Part shown: in pieces, positions 1 through 10,021 of the stretch
How the letters are laid out: each line of letters starts with the position of its first letter
Numbering within the stretch: position 1 is the first letter of the stretch
Assembly (NCBI GenBank): GCA_009823505.1
Contig: VZQC01006270.1
Span: forward strand, 310,001 to 374,000
Reading direction: 5' to 3'
Length of the DNA: 64,000 nucleotides
Source of the DNA: Rhizomys pruinosus
Lineage: Eukaryota > Chordata > Mammalia > Rodentia > Spalacidae
Position numbers and translations under genes: made by a program
Notes under the pieces: generated by a model
What the model saw: the letters and a program-made list of their open reading frames with translations, nothing else
What the model was told of the DNA's origin: nothing
Database searches by the model: none

Positions 1-245
1 GCCGCAGCACCTCTCCACTGACATTCTAACAGGGTCTGGGTCCTGTCTCACTAAGGTTTTATTTTCCTTCTATTTAATGACAAAGACTCTAAGCACCTTT
101 CTGGGCACTTGCTGGCCATTTGCATTCCTTTTAACATGGAGGAAATTCTTTATTCTGGATGCAAGTGCTTTCTCACCACAATGTATTGTGGAAATTTCCT
201 CCTAATCTGTGGCTTGCGTCTTTATTTTCACAATGGAATTCTTTT
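1..245 (-). mobile_element. L1 ORF2-region fragment, left part (copy A)
   Basis: The + strand reads like the antisense of an L1 ORF2 region, with recognisable words such as GAGCACCTTT...GCTGGCCATTTGCAT and TTCTGGATGCAAGTGC. It is decayed, has no intact frame, and is split from its continuation by a SINE. Confidence 0.7.
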
Positions 246-249
246 TTAA

Positions 250-472
250 TATTTTATTACTTTCTTGTTTTGTGCATATGATTGCATTGCCCGCATGTAT
301 GTAAACATGTCCATGTCATGCGATGCCTGCGTAGCTCAGAAGAGGGCATTAGAACCCCTGGAAATGGAGTTAGGATGGTTGTTAGCTGCCGTTTAGGTGC
401 TGGGAATCAAACCTGGGTCCTCTGTCAGAGTAGCCAGTGCTCTAACTGCTGAGCAATCCATCTCTCAGCCCC
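250..472 (-). mobile_element. B3/B2-class SINE
   Basis: The reverse complement of the tRNA-derived head is visible at the right end (AACTGCTGAGCAATCCATCT, then CAGCCCC). The A/T-rich tail end lies to the left. It sits inside the L1 fragment. Confidence 0.8.
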
Positions 473-477
473 AGAAT

Positions 478-775
478 TCTTAAATTAGCAAATTTTTTTA
501 ATTTTTACAAATTTAATACATCAATTTTTTATTTCATGATTTGTGCTTTATGTACTATCTATGAAATTTTGGCTTCAAAGACATTCTCTTATATTTTCTT
601 CTAGAAACTTTATATTTTTAGTTGTCAAGTGTAGGTCTAAAATCTATCATGATGTAATTGTTATGTTCAGTGGGTGTGAGGTAAAGTTTTCTGCACAGAA
701 ACATGCAGTGGTTCATTTCTTTCTCCGTTGAATTTTCCTGGTGTCTTTGTTTAAAACACACTGACCACTATAGGA
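478..775 (-). mobile_element. L1 fragment, right part (copy A)
   Basis: It continues the antisense L1 match (TTGTGCTTTATG..., TTTTCTTCTAGAAACTTTAT, GTGAGGTAAAGTTTTC) after the SINE insertion. No coding capacity remains. Confidence 0.65.
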
Positions 776-798
776 GCCTGAATCTCTACAACGCTTTT

Positions 799-826
799 TT
801 GTTGTTGTTGTTGTTTGCCTGCTTAA

Positions 827-876
<50 letters not shown>
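799..876. repeat. (TTG)n and (CT)n microsatellites
   Basis: TTG units occupy about 800-815 and an uninterrupted TC run lies at 831-876. The equivalent of the TC run in copy B (6371-6445) is scrambled. Confidence 0.95.
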
Positions 877-880
<4 letters not shown>

Positions 881-983
881 GGTTTGGGTAACTTTCTTGA
901 TAATCCCTTAAGTTTACCTTTTTCTCTACATTATCCAGACTCTTAATGCTATTCAGTATATTTCTATTGAAATGCACTTTTCT

Positions 984-1205
984 GGGGCTGGATAGATGGT
1001 TCAGTGGTTGAGAAGGAGTATTTGCTGCTCTTACAGAGGTCCTGAGTTTGGTTCCCAGCACCCACACTGGATGGCTCACAACTGCCTGTAACTCCACCTC
1101 CAGAGGAACCCAGCACCTCTTCTGGTCTCCAGAGGTGCCTGTAGACTTGTGCCAGGCACACAGACACAGACACATACAAATAAATAAAATAAAAAATAAT
1201 TTAAA
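984..1205 (+). mobile_element. B3/B2-class SINE
   Basis: The head GGGGCTGGATAGATGGTTCA starts at 984, the body ends in an AATAAATAAAATAAAA tail, and TTGAAATGYRCTTTTCT flanks it at 967-983 and 1210-1226. Confidence 0.85.
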
Positions 1206-1226
1206 TCCCTTGAAATGCGCTTTTCT

Positions 1227-1390
1227 TTTTCTTTTTTTTTTTTTTTATTGGTCTTTTTGAGACAGGGTCTCCTTTTAGTCCCAGCTGGCCCAGAGCTTGC
1301 TATGTAGACCAGGCTGACCTTGAACTCAGGGATCCTCCTGCCTCTGCCCTCCAAGTGCTGGGATCAAAGGCGTGCTCCACCACGCCCAGT
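1227..1390 (-). mobile_element. B1 SINE
   Basis: A T-run is followed by GGTCTTTTTGAGACAGGGTC and ends CCACCACGCCC. A third copy of the TTGAAATGTGCTTTTCT flank follows at 1390-1406. Confidence 0.85.
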
Positions 1391-1392
1391 TG

Positions 1393-2018
1393 AAATGTGC
1401 TTTTCTATGCTAGACTCCCTTAGTTCATTTTCATTTTAGTGTTTTATGCATTGTGGGATTTTGTTTCGTTTTGTCTTTTGTTTTGTTTTTATTTTTGTTT
1501 TGAGATCTGCGTCTCAGTCAGGCTCATTGTGGACACAGTGACTCTCCCGCTCAGCCTCATGGCAGCTGGCACTACAGCATTTGCCACCATGGGCAGCTGG
1601 CACTACGGCATTTGCCACCATGTCCCCACTCATTCATTTTCAGAATCTCCAGGACTCACTTGAATTTCCTATGTCTTCATCCTTTATATCTGCCTCTCTT
1701 ATGGTTGTTTTATACCTGCTGCTCTGCTACTTCCAACATCTTTGCCATCTGTGGACCATTCCCAATTGACTGAGTCTCATTCTTGTCTAGTAATTTCTGG
1801 CAATAGTATACAAGGCAGCCATTACTTTGCAGAGATTCCAGATTCTGTTGTCTTCCTTTGAAGAGGGTTGAATTCATTTCCAGAAGGGAGTTATCATAAC
1901 CCTGATGGCACCTTGGTTTTACTGAGACTTGTTCTAGGTTTTCTGATAATACACCTGTTTGGGTTCTCCTTGGCTCACAACCCTTGACAATGTGCTCTCA
2001 CTATTAAGAAGCTCTTCT
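1393..2018. other. Low-copy DNA with a 31-bp tandem pair
   Basis: No gene was recognised. Two 31-bp units starting GGCAGCTGGCACTAC occupy 1561-1591 and 1592-1622, inside a stretch that may be a decayed SINE. The remainder is low-copy and matches copy B at 7020-7600. Confidence 0.5.
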
Positions 2019-2019
2019 G

Positions 2020-2172
2020 GTCTGGGCGTGGTGGAGCATGACTTTAATCCCAGCACTCTGGAGGCAGAGGCAGGTAGATCTATGAGAGCTCAAAGCCAGC
2101 CTGGTCTACATAGTGAGTTCCTGACCAGCTGGGGCTATGGGGAGACCCTATCTCAAAAAGACCAAAAAAGAC
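2020..2172 (+). mobile_element. B1 SINE
   Basis: It starts GGTCTGGGCGTGGTGGAGCA and contains the ACTTTAATCCCAGCACT and GGAGGCAGAGGCAGG words. It ends in an A-rich tail joined to a GGA repeat. Confidence 0.9.
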
Positions 2173-2221
2173 GGAGGAGGAGGAGGAGGAGGAGGAGGAA
2201 GAGGAGGAGGAGGAGGAGGAG
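2173..2221. repeat. (GGA)n microsatellite
   Basis: Purine-only GGA/GAA units in the tail of the preceding B1. The matching place in copy B is A/G-rich but unrecognisable. Confidence 0.95.
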
Positions 2222-2261
2222 TTGTTCTGGAATTTCAGTGAAGGGCTCAAGGTATCTGCCA

Positions 2262-2615
2262 GGTGTGACAGTCAGCAGACTGTCACTATGGCAAAACACC
2301 TGAATTAAGCAAGGCGTAAGGAGGAAAGGTTTCTTCTGGCTCAGGGTTCCTTCCAGAGGTTGCAGTCCATAGTTACTTGGCTCTGTCCCTTTTGGGCCCT
2401 TGGTGGGGCAGTATATCTTGCTGGGGCAAAACTTCTCACCTCTCAGTGGCTTCAAGCAAAGAAAGAGCCTGGAAGGTGCCAGGATCCCCACATCCCCTTC
2501 AAGGATGCTCCCCCATGACCTAACTTTTCCCTTCACAGCTCTACCCCTTAAAGGTTCTACCACTCAGTGACACCATAGGCTGTTGACTAACCATTCAACA
2601 CACTTCCAAAGCACA
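2262..2615 (+). mobile_element. Rodent hAT/URR1-like interspersed repeat
   Basis: It begins with CACTATGGCAAAACACCTGA and GGAGGAAAGGTTTCTTCTGG, then a central TCCATAGTTACTTGGCTCTG word, and ends in CACCATAGGCTG...TTCAACAC. I match it from memory to the abundant rodent repeat usually called URR1; the family name is tentative. Confidence 0.55.
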
Positions 2616-3300
2616 GCTCCAGACCCCTGCAGCTCAATAGGACTTGGCCTTCTAGCTCTCCCCCTAGCTCCGCTAGCTCAGGCTTCTAGCTGCTGCTGTC
2701 TTCTGGTTTCCTGGGGTCTCCCCCCCACCACGCATAGTGCAGGACTCAACATGGATTCTGAATAGGTAGTATTCAACAGCTCAGTCCTCTGTGGGTTCCC
2801 CATTGCTCCCATTTCTCCAGTTTCCCCACTGATGTTTGAGCCCCAGATTCTGATGTATAGCTCTTCACCCACTATCTCGAGACCTGTTCTCAGTACGTCT
2901 CAGTGATGGTGCATGCCCACGGGGAAGGAGCTGTCGCCATGCTTACATCCCTTCCTTCAAAGGTCCTGTCCACTTGGCTATCTATCTGTATCTGATTATT
3001 CCCTGGTGCCTTCAAATGGCTCTTTTCTACACATATAGGTTTATAATTGTTATTGGTAGAAGGGTTATTTTGATGTAGCTGCCTTCTTTGCTAGGAACTA
3101 AAAGTTTTGTCATTTTTTTAAAAGCCAATTGATTTAATAGCTAATAAACCGCACACTACAGAGAGTTGATCCCATTACCAATCAATAAGTATTCGCAGCA
3201 TTTTGCTTCCACAAGAAAAAGAAAGTCGGGTTTTTATATCCTATTTTATGCAGCACCTTATGAAAGCCTCTTTATGGAATCAGGTGCACTTTCTAAACAC
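2616..3300. other. Low-copy DNA, no gene seen
   Basis: No coding frame or repeat was recognised. It is almost identical to copy B between about 8455 and 8960, which argues that the two copies descend from one template. Confidence 0.5.
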
Positions 3301-3303
3301 CCA

Positions 3304-3586
3304 TGGATCTATAATCCTTTTAAAAAATTTTTTTATTAATTTTATTTATTTCTGTATGTATATGAATGTACTGTCTGCATGCAGGCCTGTGCACCCGTGT
3401 CGTGCAATGCCGCAGAGGTCAGAAGAGGGTCTCGGATTCCCCTGAAACTGGAGCTCTCCCGGTATTGGAGTCTCAGACGGTTCTCAGCCACCATGTGGGT
3501 GCTGGGGATTGAACCCAGGTCTTCTGCAAGAGCGGTCGGCGCTCTTAACTGTTAGGCCATCTCTCCAGCCCTGGATCTATAATCCT
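3304..3586 (-). mobile_element. B3/B2-class SINE with perfect 15-bp target-site duplication
   Basis: The SINE body is 3319-3571, with the tRNA-like head at the right (TTAGGCCATCTCTCCAGCCC). Both sides carry TGGATCTATAATCCT (3304-3318 and 3572-3586). Confidence 0.95.
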
Positions 3587-3743
3587 GAACAAGGCTCTGG
3601 GGGGGGAGCAAGCTTGTTCCTAGACCCCAGGAAACCACTCTGAAAGAGGTACTCAAGGATGTCTTAAAGGTAGTAGACAACATGCTTAGTTGACACAAGG
3701 CCCTGACATCAATCTCAGCACCCCCTAATAAAAAAGTGATTTC

Positions 3744-3893
3744 CAGGTGAGGTAGTGCATGCCTTTAATCTCAGCACTTGGGAGGCAGAGGCAGGCAGAT
3801 CTTTGTGAGTTCAAGGCCAGCCTGGTCTACAGAGTGAGTTCCAGGACAGCTGGGGCTACAGGGAGACCCTGTCTTGAAAAGACCAAAAAAAAG
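3744..3893 (+). mobile_element. B1 SINE
   Basis: It starts CCAGGTGAGGTAGTGCATGC and ends CCCTGTCTTGAAAAGACC plus an A-run. Confidence 0.9.
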
Positions 3894-4353
3894 GTGATCA
3901 AAGAAGGTGTTCAAAGGATCTGGTTAAGGCCTGGTTCCGTGTGGGGAGCTGTCACCTTCCGCTCTCCCCAGAGTCAGGCATGGCATGTTCAAGATGGCGG
4001 CCTCCCACTCTTACTCCGTCTGTACAAAATTCCTGAACTAGGTAGTTCTCAGTGAATATGAAATTCTATGTGAATAACACTCAGCATTTTAACTAGCACT
4101 AATGCCAAGTGAATAGTGACATACTTGCACCTACTGGGCCCCAGCAGAGCTGCTGCAATAGCCATGGACATGACACTATGATCGAAGAGGGCTGGGGAGT
4201 GTCTGGCTTTAGAGTTGATGGCGTGGGGTCAGTCTCCATGACAGTTCAGGTGGATGTATGGACCCTGTGTTACCCCCTAGCATCCTGCACATGTATTTGC
4301 TGCTAACATGCCTTTTCCTGCCCTGTACAAGGAATCTAGCTTTCATCTGATTC
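3894..4353. other. Low-copy DNA, no gene seen
   Basis: No feature was recognised apart from similarity to 9568-10021 in copy B. A GTTCAAGATGGCGGCC word occurs at about 3988 but has no wider match I can name. Confidence 0.4.
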
Positions 4354-4374
4354 TTTTTTTTTTTTTTTTTTTTT
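4354..4374. repeat. T-run at a probable misjoin
   Basis: The preceding TCATCTGATTCTTT (4343-4356) is the same word that follows a B1 in copy B (10213-10226). This T-run therefore was probably the tail of that B1, but here it is followed by unrelated DNA. Confidence 0.7.
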
Positions 4375-5394
4375 GTCTCCAGAGCATTATTCAGTGAACA
4401 AAGAACTTGATGAAATGTTTGTACTATTTTAAAATTCCCAAATCAAGGACAGTGGGTACGAAGTACTTTAAAAGTCACTAGCCAAAAAATAAATGGCAGG
4501 CCATCAATTCTAACGCCAGGAAGATCGTGGAACATCAAAGTGTGGCAGTTTCCTCCATGGAGAGCCAAGACTGTGGTGACTGAGGATGATAGGTCCTGTG
4601 CTCATAAATAGCAATGATGCTCTGGGGCATGAGCTATACAACACTGCACAGGTAGTGGTCACAGAGGCACAGGGAAGTTGAATTGTTTTTTCTTAAGAAA
4701 GAATTCTTTTTTTCCACAGCTGCTAAGCAACAGGCCACAACCCAGATAGTCTCCTATAGCAGTCCATGGGAGGGACAGCTGCCAGACCGCTTACATTACC
4801 GTGTGGGGTGATGCAGGAATGCTGTTCGGCGACACTGCATTTATTCTTCATGCTGGTAATGTACATGTCAGTTTGCTTTCAATTACTGTGAATCCGACGT
4901 CAGGAACCTATTCCAATACACGCCTTTGTGGAGCAGCAGTTGGTGGTTTTGTCTGCCGGTTGTGTAAATCCTTACCGTCAAATACTCAGAATACACAGCC
5001 AGGTTCTGTGTGATGCTTAATTATGATTTCAGCCTGATAGAATCTAGAATCCCACTAGGAGATAGTGCAAATGGGTAGCAGGAGTTTCCAGGCAAGGGTT
5101 AGAATGAGAGTGAGAAACACTCACACCAGCTCGGGGGTAGGGGAGAGGGAAGGGGAGGGCTCGATAGACAGTGACCAAAGTCCCCTGCTAGTCCTGCCTA
5201 GCATTTGCACTGCGACCGAGGACTCCAAACACTAGCCTTGGATGGCCATGCTGCCGGAAACGCGCAAAGACCGAGATGGACTGAATACACTTATAAAAAC
5301 AACAAAATAAATCTTCGCGTCCCTTTAATAAGTCGCGATTTTTGCCGGGGTATTTTGTCACAAGTGAGCAAGAGAAAATTGGAATACATCATAA
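4375..5394. other. Unassigned spacer between the two block copies
   Basis: This sequence has no counterpart in the block. No coding frame, known repeat or RNA gene was recognised. Seen in reverse, an AATAAT word about 11 bases before an A-run could hint at a retroposed 3' UTR, but that is weak. The part from 4801 onward has CG-containing oddities similar to noisy copy B. Confidence 0.4.
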
Positions 5395-5760
5395 CTTCAG
5401 AGCAACTGCCAGATAGCTTTCCAAAGTCGCCGTGCACATAATCGCAATCCTACCAGGAGAGCCGGAACAGGCCAACCACGGGTCTCCACTGACCATTCTA
5501 CACAGGAGGTCTGGGTTCCTGTCTCACAGAAGGTTTGTATTTCCTTCTATTTAATGACAAAACTCTAAAGGCACCTTTCTGGGGCACAATTGCTGGCCAG
5601 TTTGCATTCCTTATTAACAATGGAGGAATGTCTTTATGTCATGGATGCAAGTGCTTTCTGTCACCACGAATGTATTGTGGAGAGATTTCCTCCATAATCT
5701 GGTTGGCTTGCGTCTTTATTAGTTCACATGGGGGATTGCTGGGTGTTTAATATTTATTGA
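5395..5760 (-). mobile_element. L1 ORF2-region fragment (copy B)
   Basis: It shows the antisense L1 words GCAACTGCCAGATAGCTTTC and TTTGCATTCC and extends further left in the L1 than copy A can, because copy A is cut by the window edge. Extra single bases are scattered through it compared with copy A. Confidence 0.65.
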
Positions 5761-5764
5761 CTTT

Positions 5765-5997
5765 CTTGTTTGTGATTATGATTGCGGGCATTGCCGCATG
5801 TATGTAAACAATGTCAATAGTCATGCGATGCCATGCGTAAGCTCAGAAGAGTGGCATTAAGCCCCAGGGGAAAGGAGTTAGGAGGTGTTTGTTAGCTGCA
5901 CGTTTAGGTGCTGGGAATAAGACCCTGGGTCCTCTAGTCAGAAAGTAGCCGAAAGTGCTACTAATAAGGCTGCTGAGCAACCATCTCTCAAGCCCCA
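5765..5997 (-). mobile_element. B3/B2-class SINE (copy B)
   Basis: It is the counterpart of 250-472, with extra and missing bases, for example near CCGAAAGTGCTACTAATAAGG. Confidence 0.75.
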
Positions 5998-6034
5998 AAA
6001 TTTTAAATTAGCCAATTTTTTAATTTTTAACAAA

Positions 6035-6310
6035 TTTAATAATGCAATGTTTTTTATTATTCATGATTTGTGCTTATGTCTATCTATGTAAAATTTTGGC
6101 TAACAGAAGACATTCTCTTATATTGTCTCTAGAACATTTATATTTAGTTGTCAAGTGGGTGGCTAAAATCTATCAGTATGTAATGTTGTATATTCAGTGG
6201 TGGTGAGGTAAAGTTTTCTGCACAGAAACATCAGTGGTTCATTATCTTTGCTCTTCCCCTTAGATTAATTCCTGGTGTCTTTGTTTTAAAACACAACTGA
6301 CCACTAATAG
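6035..6310 (-). mobile_element. L1 fragment, right part (copy B)
   Basis: It is the counterpart of 478-775, indel-rich. Confidence 0.6.
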
Positions 6311-6370
6311 GCAAGCCTGAGCATACTACAACGCTTTTTGTTGTTGTTGTTGTTTGCCTACTGCTAAAAT

Positions 6371-6445
6371 ATTCTCTCTCTCCTCTCGCAGCTGCTCTCC
6401 TCTCGCATCATCTCTCCAAAGCTATCATCCGCTCCCTCTCCATTC
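6371..6445. repeat. Scrambled CT repeat (copy B)
   Basis: Where copy A has a clean TC run, this copy has broken TC blocks with GCAGC, GCATCA and AAAGCTATCATCCG insertions. Noisy reading through a microsatellite is the simplest explanation. Confidence 0.7.
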
Positions 6446-6556
6446 GGTGTTGGGGAATAATATCTTGATAACCTTAAGTTTACCTTTTTCTTCTACATTT
6501 ATCCAACACTCTTAATGCTATTCAGTAGTAAGTTTCTAATTGAAATGCACTTTTCT

Positions 6557-6781
6557 GGGCTGGATATGGATGTCAGTGGTTGAGAAGGAAGTATTTGCTG
6601 CTCTTAACAAGGTCCTGAGTTGTGGTTCACAGCACACCACACTGGATGGCTCACAACTGGCCTGTAACGTGCCACCTCCAGAGGAACCCAGGCACCTCTT
6701 CTGGTCTCCAGAGTGCCTGTAGACTTTGCCAGGCACACACAGACACGACTAAGACAAATAAATAAATAAAAAATAATTTAA
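6557..6781 (+). mobile_element. B3/B2-class SINE (copy B)
   Basis: It is the counterpart of 984-1205, with indels in the head (GGGCTGGATATGGATGTCAG). Confidence 0.8.
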
Positions 6782-6810
6782 ATTCCCTTGAAAATGACAG
6801 CTCCGGTCTT

Positions 6811-6970
6811 TTTCTTTTTTTTTTTTTTAATTATTGGTCTTTTTGAGACAGGTCTCCTTTTAGTCCCAGCTGGCCCAGAGCTTGCTATGGAGAACCAGGC
6901 TGACCTTGAACTCAGAGATCCTCCTGCTTGCCCTCCAAGTGCTGGATCAAAGGCGTCTCCACACGCCAGT
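6811..6970 (-). mobile_element. B1 SINE (copy B)
   Basis: It is the counterpart of 1227-1390. The final CCACCACGCCC has decayed to CCACACGCC. Confidence 0.8.
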
Positions 6971-7602
6971 TGAATGTGCTTTTCTATGCAACATCCCTAG
7001 TTCAGTTCATTGTAGTGTTTGATGTGACATTTTAGATTTTTTTCGATTTATGTGCTTTTAATGGGTTTTGGTTTTTAATATTTTGTTTTGAGATCTGCGT
7101 CTCAGTCAGGCTCATTGTGGACACAGTGACCCCCGCTCAGCCTCATGGCAGCTGGCACTACAACAATTTGAACCATGGGCAGCTGGCACTACGGCATTTG
7201 CCACCATGTCCCACTCATTCATTTCAAATCTCCAGAACTCACTTGAATTTCCTATGTCTTCATCCTTTATATCTGCCTCTCTTATGGTTGTTTTATACCT
7301 GCTGCTCTGCTACTTCCAACATCTTTGCCATCTGTGGACCATTCCCAATTGACTGAGTCTCATTCTTGTCTAGTAATTTCTGGCAATAGTATACAAGGCA
7401 GCCATTACTTTGCAGAGATTCCAGATTCTGTTGTCTTCCTTTGAAGAGGGTTGAATTCATTTCCAGAAGGGAGTTATCATAACCCTGATGGCGCCTTGGT
7501 TTTACTGAGACTTGTTCTAGGTTTTCTGATAATACACCTGTTTGGGTTCTCCTTGGCTCACAACCCTTGACAATGTGCTCTCACTATAAGAAGCTCTTCT
7601 GG

Positions 7603-7757
7603 TCTGGGCGTGGTGGGAGCATGACTTTAATCCCAGACACTTCGGAGGCAGAGGCAGGTAGATCTATGAGAGCTCAAGAGCCAGCTGGTCACATAGTGAG
7701 TTCCTGACCAGCTGGGGCTATGGTGGAGACCCTATCTCAAAAAGCAAAAAAGAAGAC
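7603..7757 (+). mobile_element. B1 SINE (copy B)
   Basis: It is the counterpart of 2020-2172 with single-base changes such as TGGTGGGAGC. Confidence 0.85.
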
Positions 7758-8205
7758 GGGAGGAGGAAAGAAAAAAAAAAAAAAGGGGGGGAAAGGGGAA
7801 AACAAATTAAGCAGGAGGAGTGAGAGAGGGGAGAAGTATGCTGTACGTGGCTGGATTCCGTCCGGAGGGCGTCACTAGTTACTGCCTGTCCGGGCTCGGC
7901 ATATGGTTGCGAGGCATGTATAGGGCTCTTCTGGGCAAACGGTTTATCCTGCCATCTTGAAGGCCGTCCAGTGTCCCAATAGGAGAGAAAAAGTACTAGA
8001 AGGCTACAAATAAAGAGGTGCTTACACCGTTCAAAATTAAAGCAATGAAATCACTGCGTCAAGGATGCCCGTATCTCACCCAATGCATGCTGCCAGGCCT
8101 CAGACTGTGCATGCCGGCGGGGTCAATCCCCGCCAAGGAGCTACCAGAAGCGGCGGTAGGGGAAAACGTTGATGTTCCCGGGTTGGGCACATCGGTCTCC
8201 CCCAC
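7758..8205. other. Block that does not align to copy A
   Basis: It sits where copy A has the GGA repeat and most of the hAT-like element, but I cannot align the two. It is rich in CG dinucleotides for this genome and contains long A and G runs. Similarity resumes at GTTAAAGGTTCTAACCACTC. No gene was recognised. Confidence 0.55.
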
Positions 8206-8962
8206 TGTTAAAGGTTCTAACCACTCAGGTGACACCAATAGGCTGTTGACTAACCATTCACACACTTCCAAAGCACAGTCTACCAAACCTGCACTCAATA
8301 GGACTATGGCCTTCTAGCTCTCCCCCTAGCTCGCTAGCGTCAGGCTTCAGCTGCTGCTGTCATTCTGGTTTCCTCCGGGGTCTCCCCACCCACCAGCTAG
8401 TGCAGGACTCAACATGATTCTGAATGGACGTATTCAACGCTCAGCCTCTGTGGGTTCCCATTGCTCCCATTTCTCCAGTTTCCCCACTGATGTTTGAGCC
8501 CCAGATTCTGATGTATAGCTCTTCACCCACTATCTCGAGACCTGTTCTCAGTACGTCTCAGTGATGGTGCATGCCCACGGGGAAGGAGCTGTCGCCATGC
8601 TTACATCCCTTCCTTCAAAGGTCCTGTCCACTTGGCTATCTATCTGTATCTGATTATTCCCTGGTGCCTTCAAATGGCTCTTTTCTACACATATAGGTTT
8701 ATAATTGTTATTGGTAGAAGGGTTATTTTGATGTAGCTGCCTTCTTTGCTAGGAACTAAAAGTTTTGTCATTTTTTTAAAAAGCAAATTGATTTAATAGC
8801 TAATAAACCGCACACTACAGAGAGTTGATCCCATTACCAATCAATAAGTATTCGCAGCATTTTGCTTCCACAAGAAAAAGAAAGTCGGGTTTTTATATCC
8901 TATTTTATGCAGCACCTTATGAAAGCCTCTTTATGGAATCAGGTGCACTTTCTAAACACCCA

Positions 8963-9257
8963 TGGATCTATATATCCTTTTAAAAAATTTTTATTATTAA
9001 TTTTATTTATGTTCTGTATGTATATGAATGTACTGCTGCTATGCATGAGCCTGTGCACCCGTGTCGTGCAATGCCCGGTCAGGGGAGGGTCAGAAGAGGT
9101 TTCGGATTCCCCTGAAACTGGAGCTCCGCGTATGGGAGTCCAAGACGGTTCTCAGCAACCATGTGGGTGGGCTGGGTATGAACCCAGGTCTTCTGCAAGA
9201 GCGTCGCGGCGCTCTTAACTGTTATGGGCCATCTCTCCAGCCCTGGATCATAATCCT
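8963..9257 (-). mobile_element. B3/B2-class SINE (copy B) with damaged flanking repeats
   Basis: It is the counterpart of 3304-3586. The two flanking duplications read TGGATCTATATATCCT and TGGATCATAATCCT, each differing from the clean copy-A form by its own indel. Confidence 0.85.
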
Positions 9258-9412
9258 GAAACAAGCTCTCGGGGGAGCAACTTGTTCCTAGAACCCAAGG
9301 AAACCCTCTGAAAGAGGTACTCAAGGATGTTCTTAAAGGTAGTAGACAACCGGCTTAGTTGACACAAGGGCCCTGACATCAATCTCAGCACCCCCTAATA
9401 AAAAAGTGATTT

Positions 9413-9567
9413 CCAGGTGAGGTAGTGCATGCTTTAATCTCAGCACTTGAGGAGGCAGAGCAGGCAAGATCTTTGTGAGTTCAAGGCCAGCCTGGTCTAC
9501 ACGAGTGAGTTTCCAGGACAGCTTGGGGCTACAGGGAGACCCTGTCTCTGGAAAAAAAAAAAAAAAA
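9413..9567 (+). mobile_element. B1 SINE (copy B)
   Basis: It is the counterpart of 3744-3893. The body shows single-base gains and losses (CTTGAGGAGGCAGAGCAGGC). Confidence 0.85.
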
Positions 9568-10021
9568 GGTGATCAAAGAAGGTGTTCAAGGATCTGGTTA
9601 AGGCCTGGTTCCGTGTGGGGAGCTGTCACCTTCGCTCTCCAGATTCAGCATGGCATGTTCAAGATGGCGGCCTCCCACTCTTACTCCGTCTGTACAAAAT
9701 TCCTGAACTAGGTAGTTCTCAGTGAATATGAAATTCTATGTGAATAACACTCAGCAGAAAATTTACTACACTAATGCCAAGTGAATAGTGACATACTTGC
9801 ACCTACTGGGCCCCAGCAGAGCTTGCTGCAATAGCTGGACATGACACTATGATCGAAGAGGGCTGGGGAGTGTCTGGCTTTAGAGTTGATGGCGTGGGGT
9901 CAGTCTCCATGACAGTGCATGTGATGTATGGACCATGTGTTACCCCCTAGCATCCTGCACATGTTTGCTGCTAACATGCCTTTTCCTGCCTGTTACAAGG
10001 AATCTAGCTTCCATCTTGATC
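9568..10021. other. Low-copy DNA (copy B), no gene seen
   Basis: It is the counterpart of 3894-4353 and is largely identical, with a few indels. Confidence 0.4.

Larger units (their letters stand above)
1..4374. repeat. Copy A of a duplicated 4.5-kb block
   Basis: The order of elements here (L1, B3, CT repeat, B3, B1, low-copy, B1, GGA repeat, hAT-like, low-copy, B3, B1, low-copy, T-run) recurs in the same order and orientation at about 5395-10046. Copy A continues beyond the left edge of the window. It ends in a 21-base T-run at 4354-4374, after which the sequence is unrelated to the end of copy B. Confidence 0.9.

Noticed and set aside
4375..4800. Processed pseudogene on the minus strand starting at the T-run
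   Set aside because: Only a weak AATAAT signal and no recognisable coding sequence; the T-run is better explained as the tail of the B1 seen in copy B.
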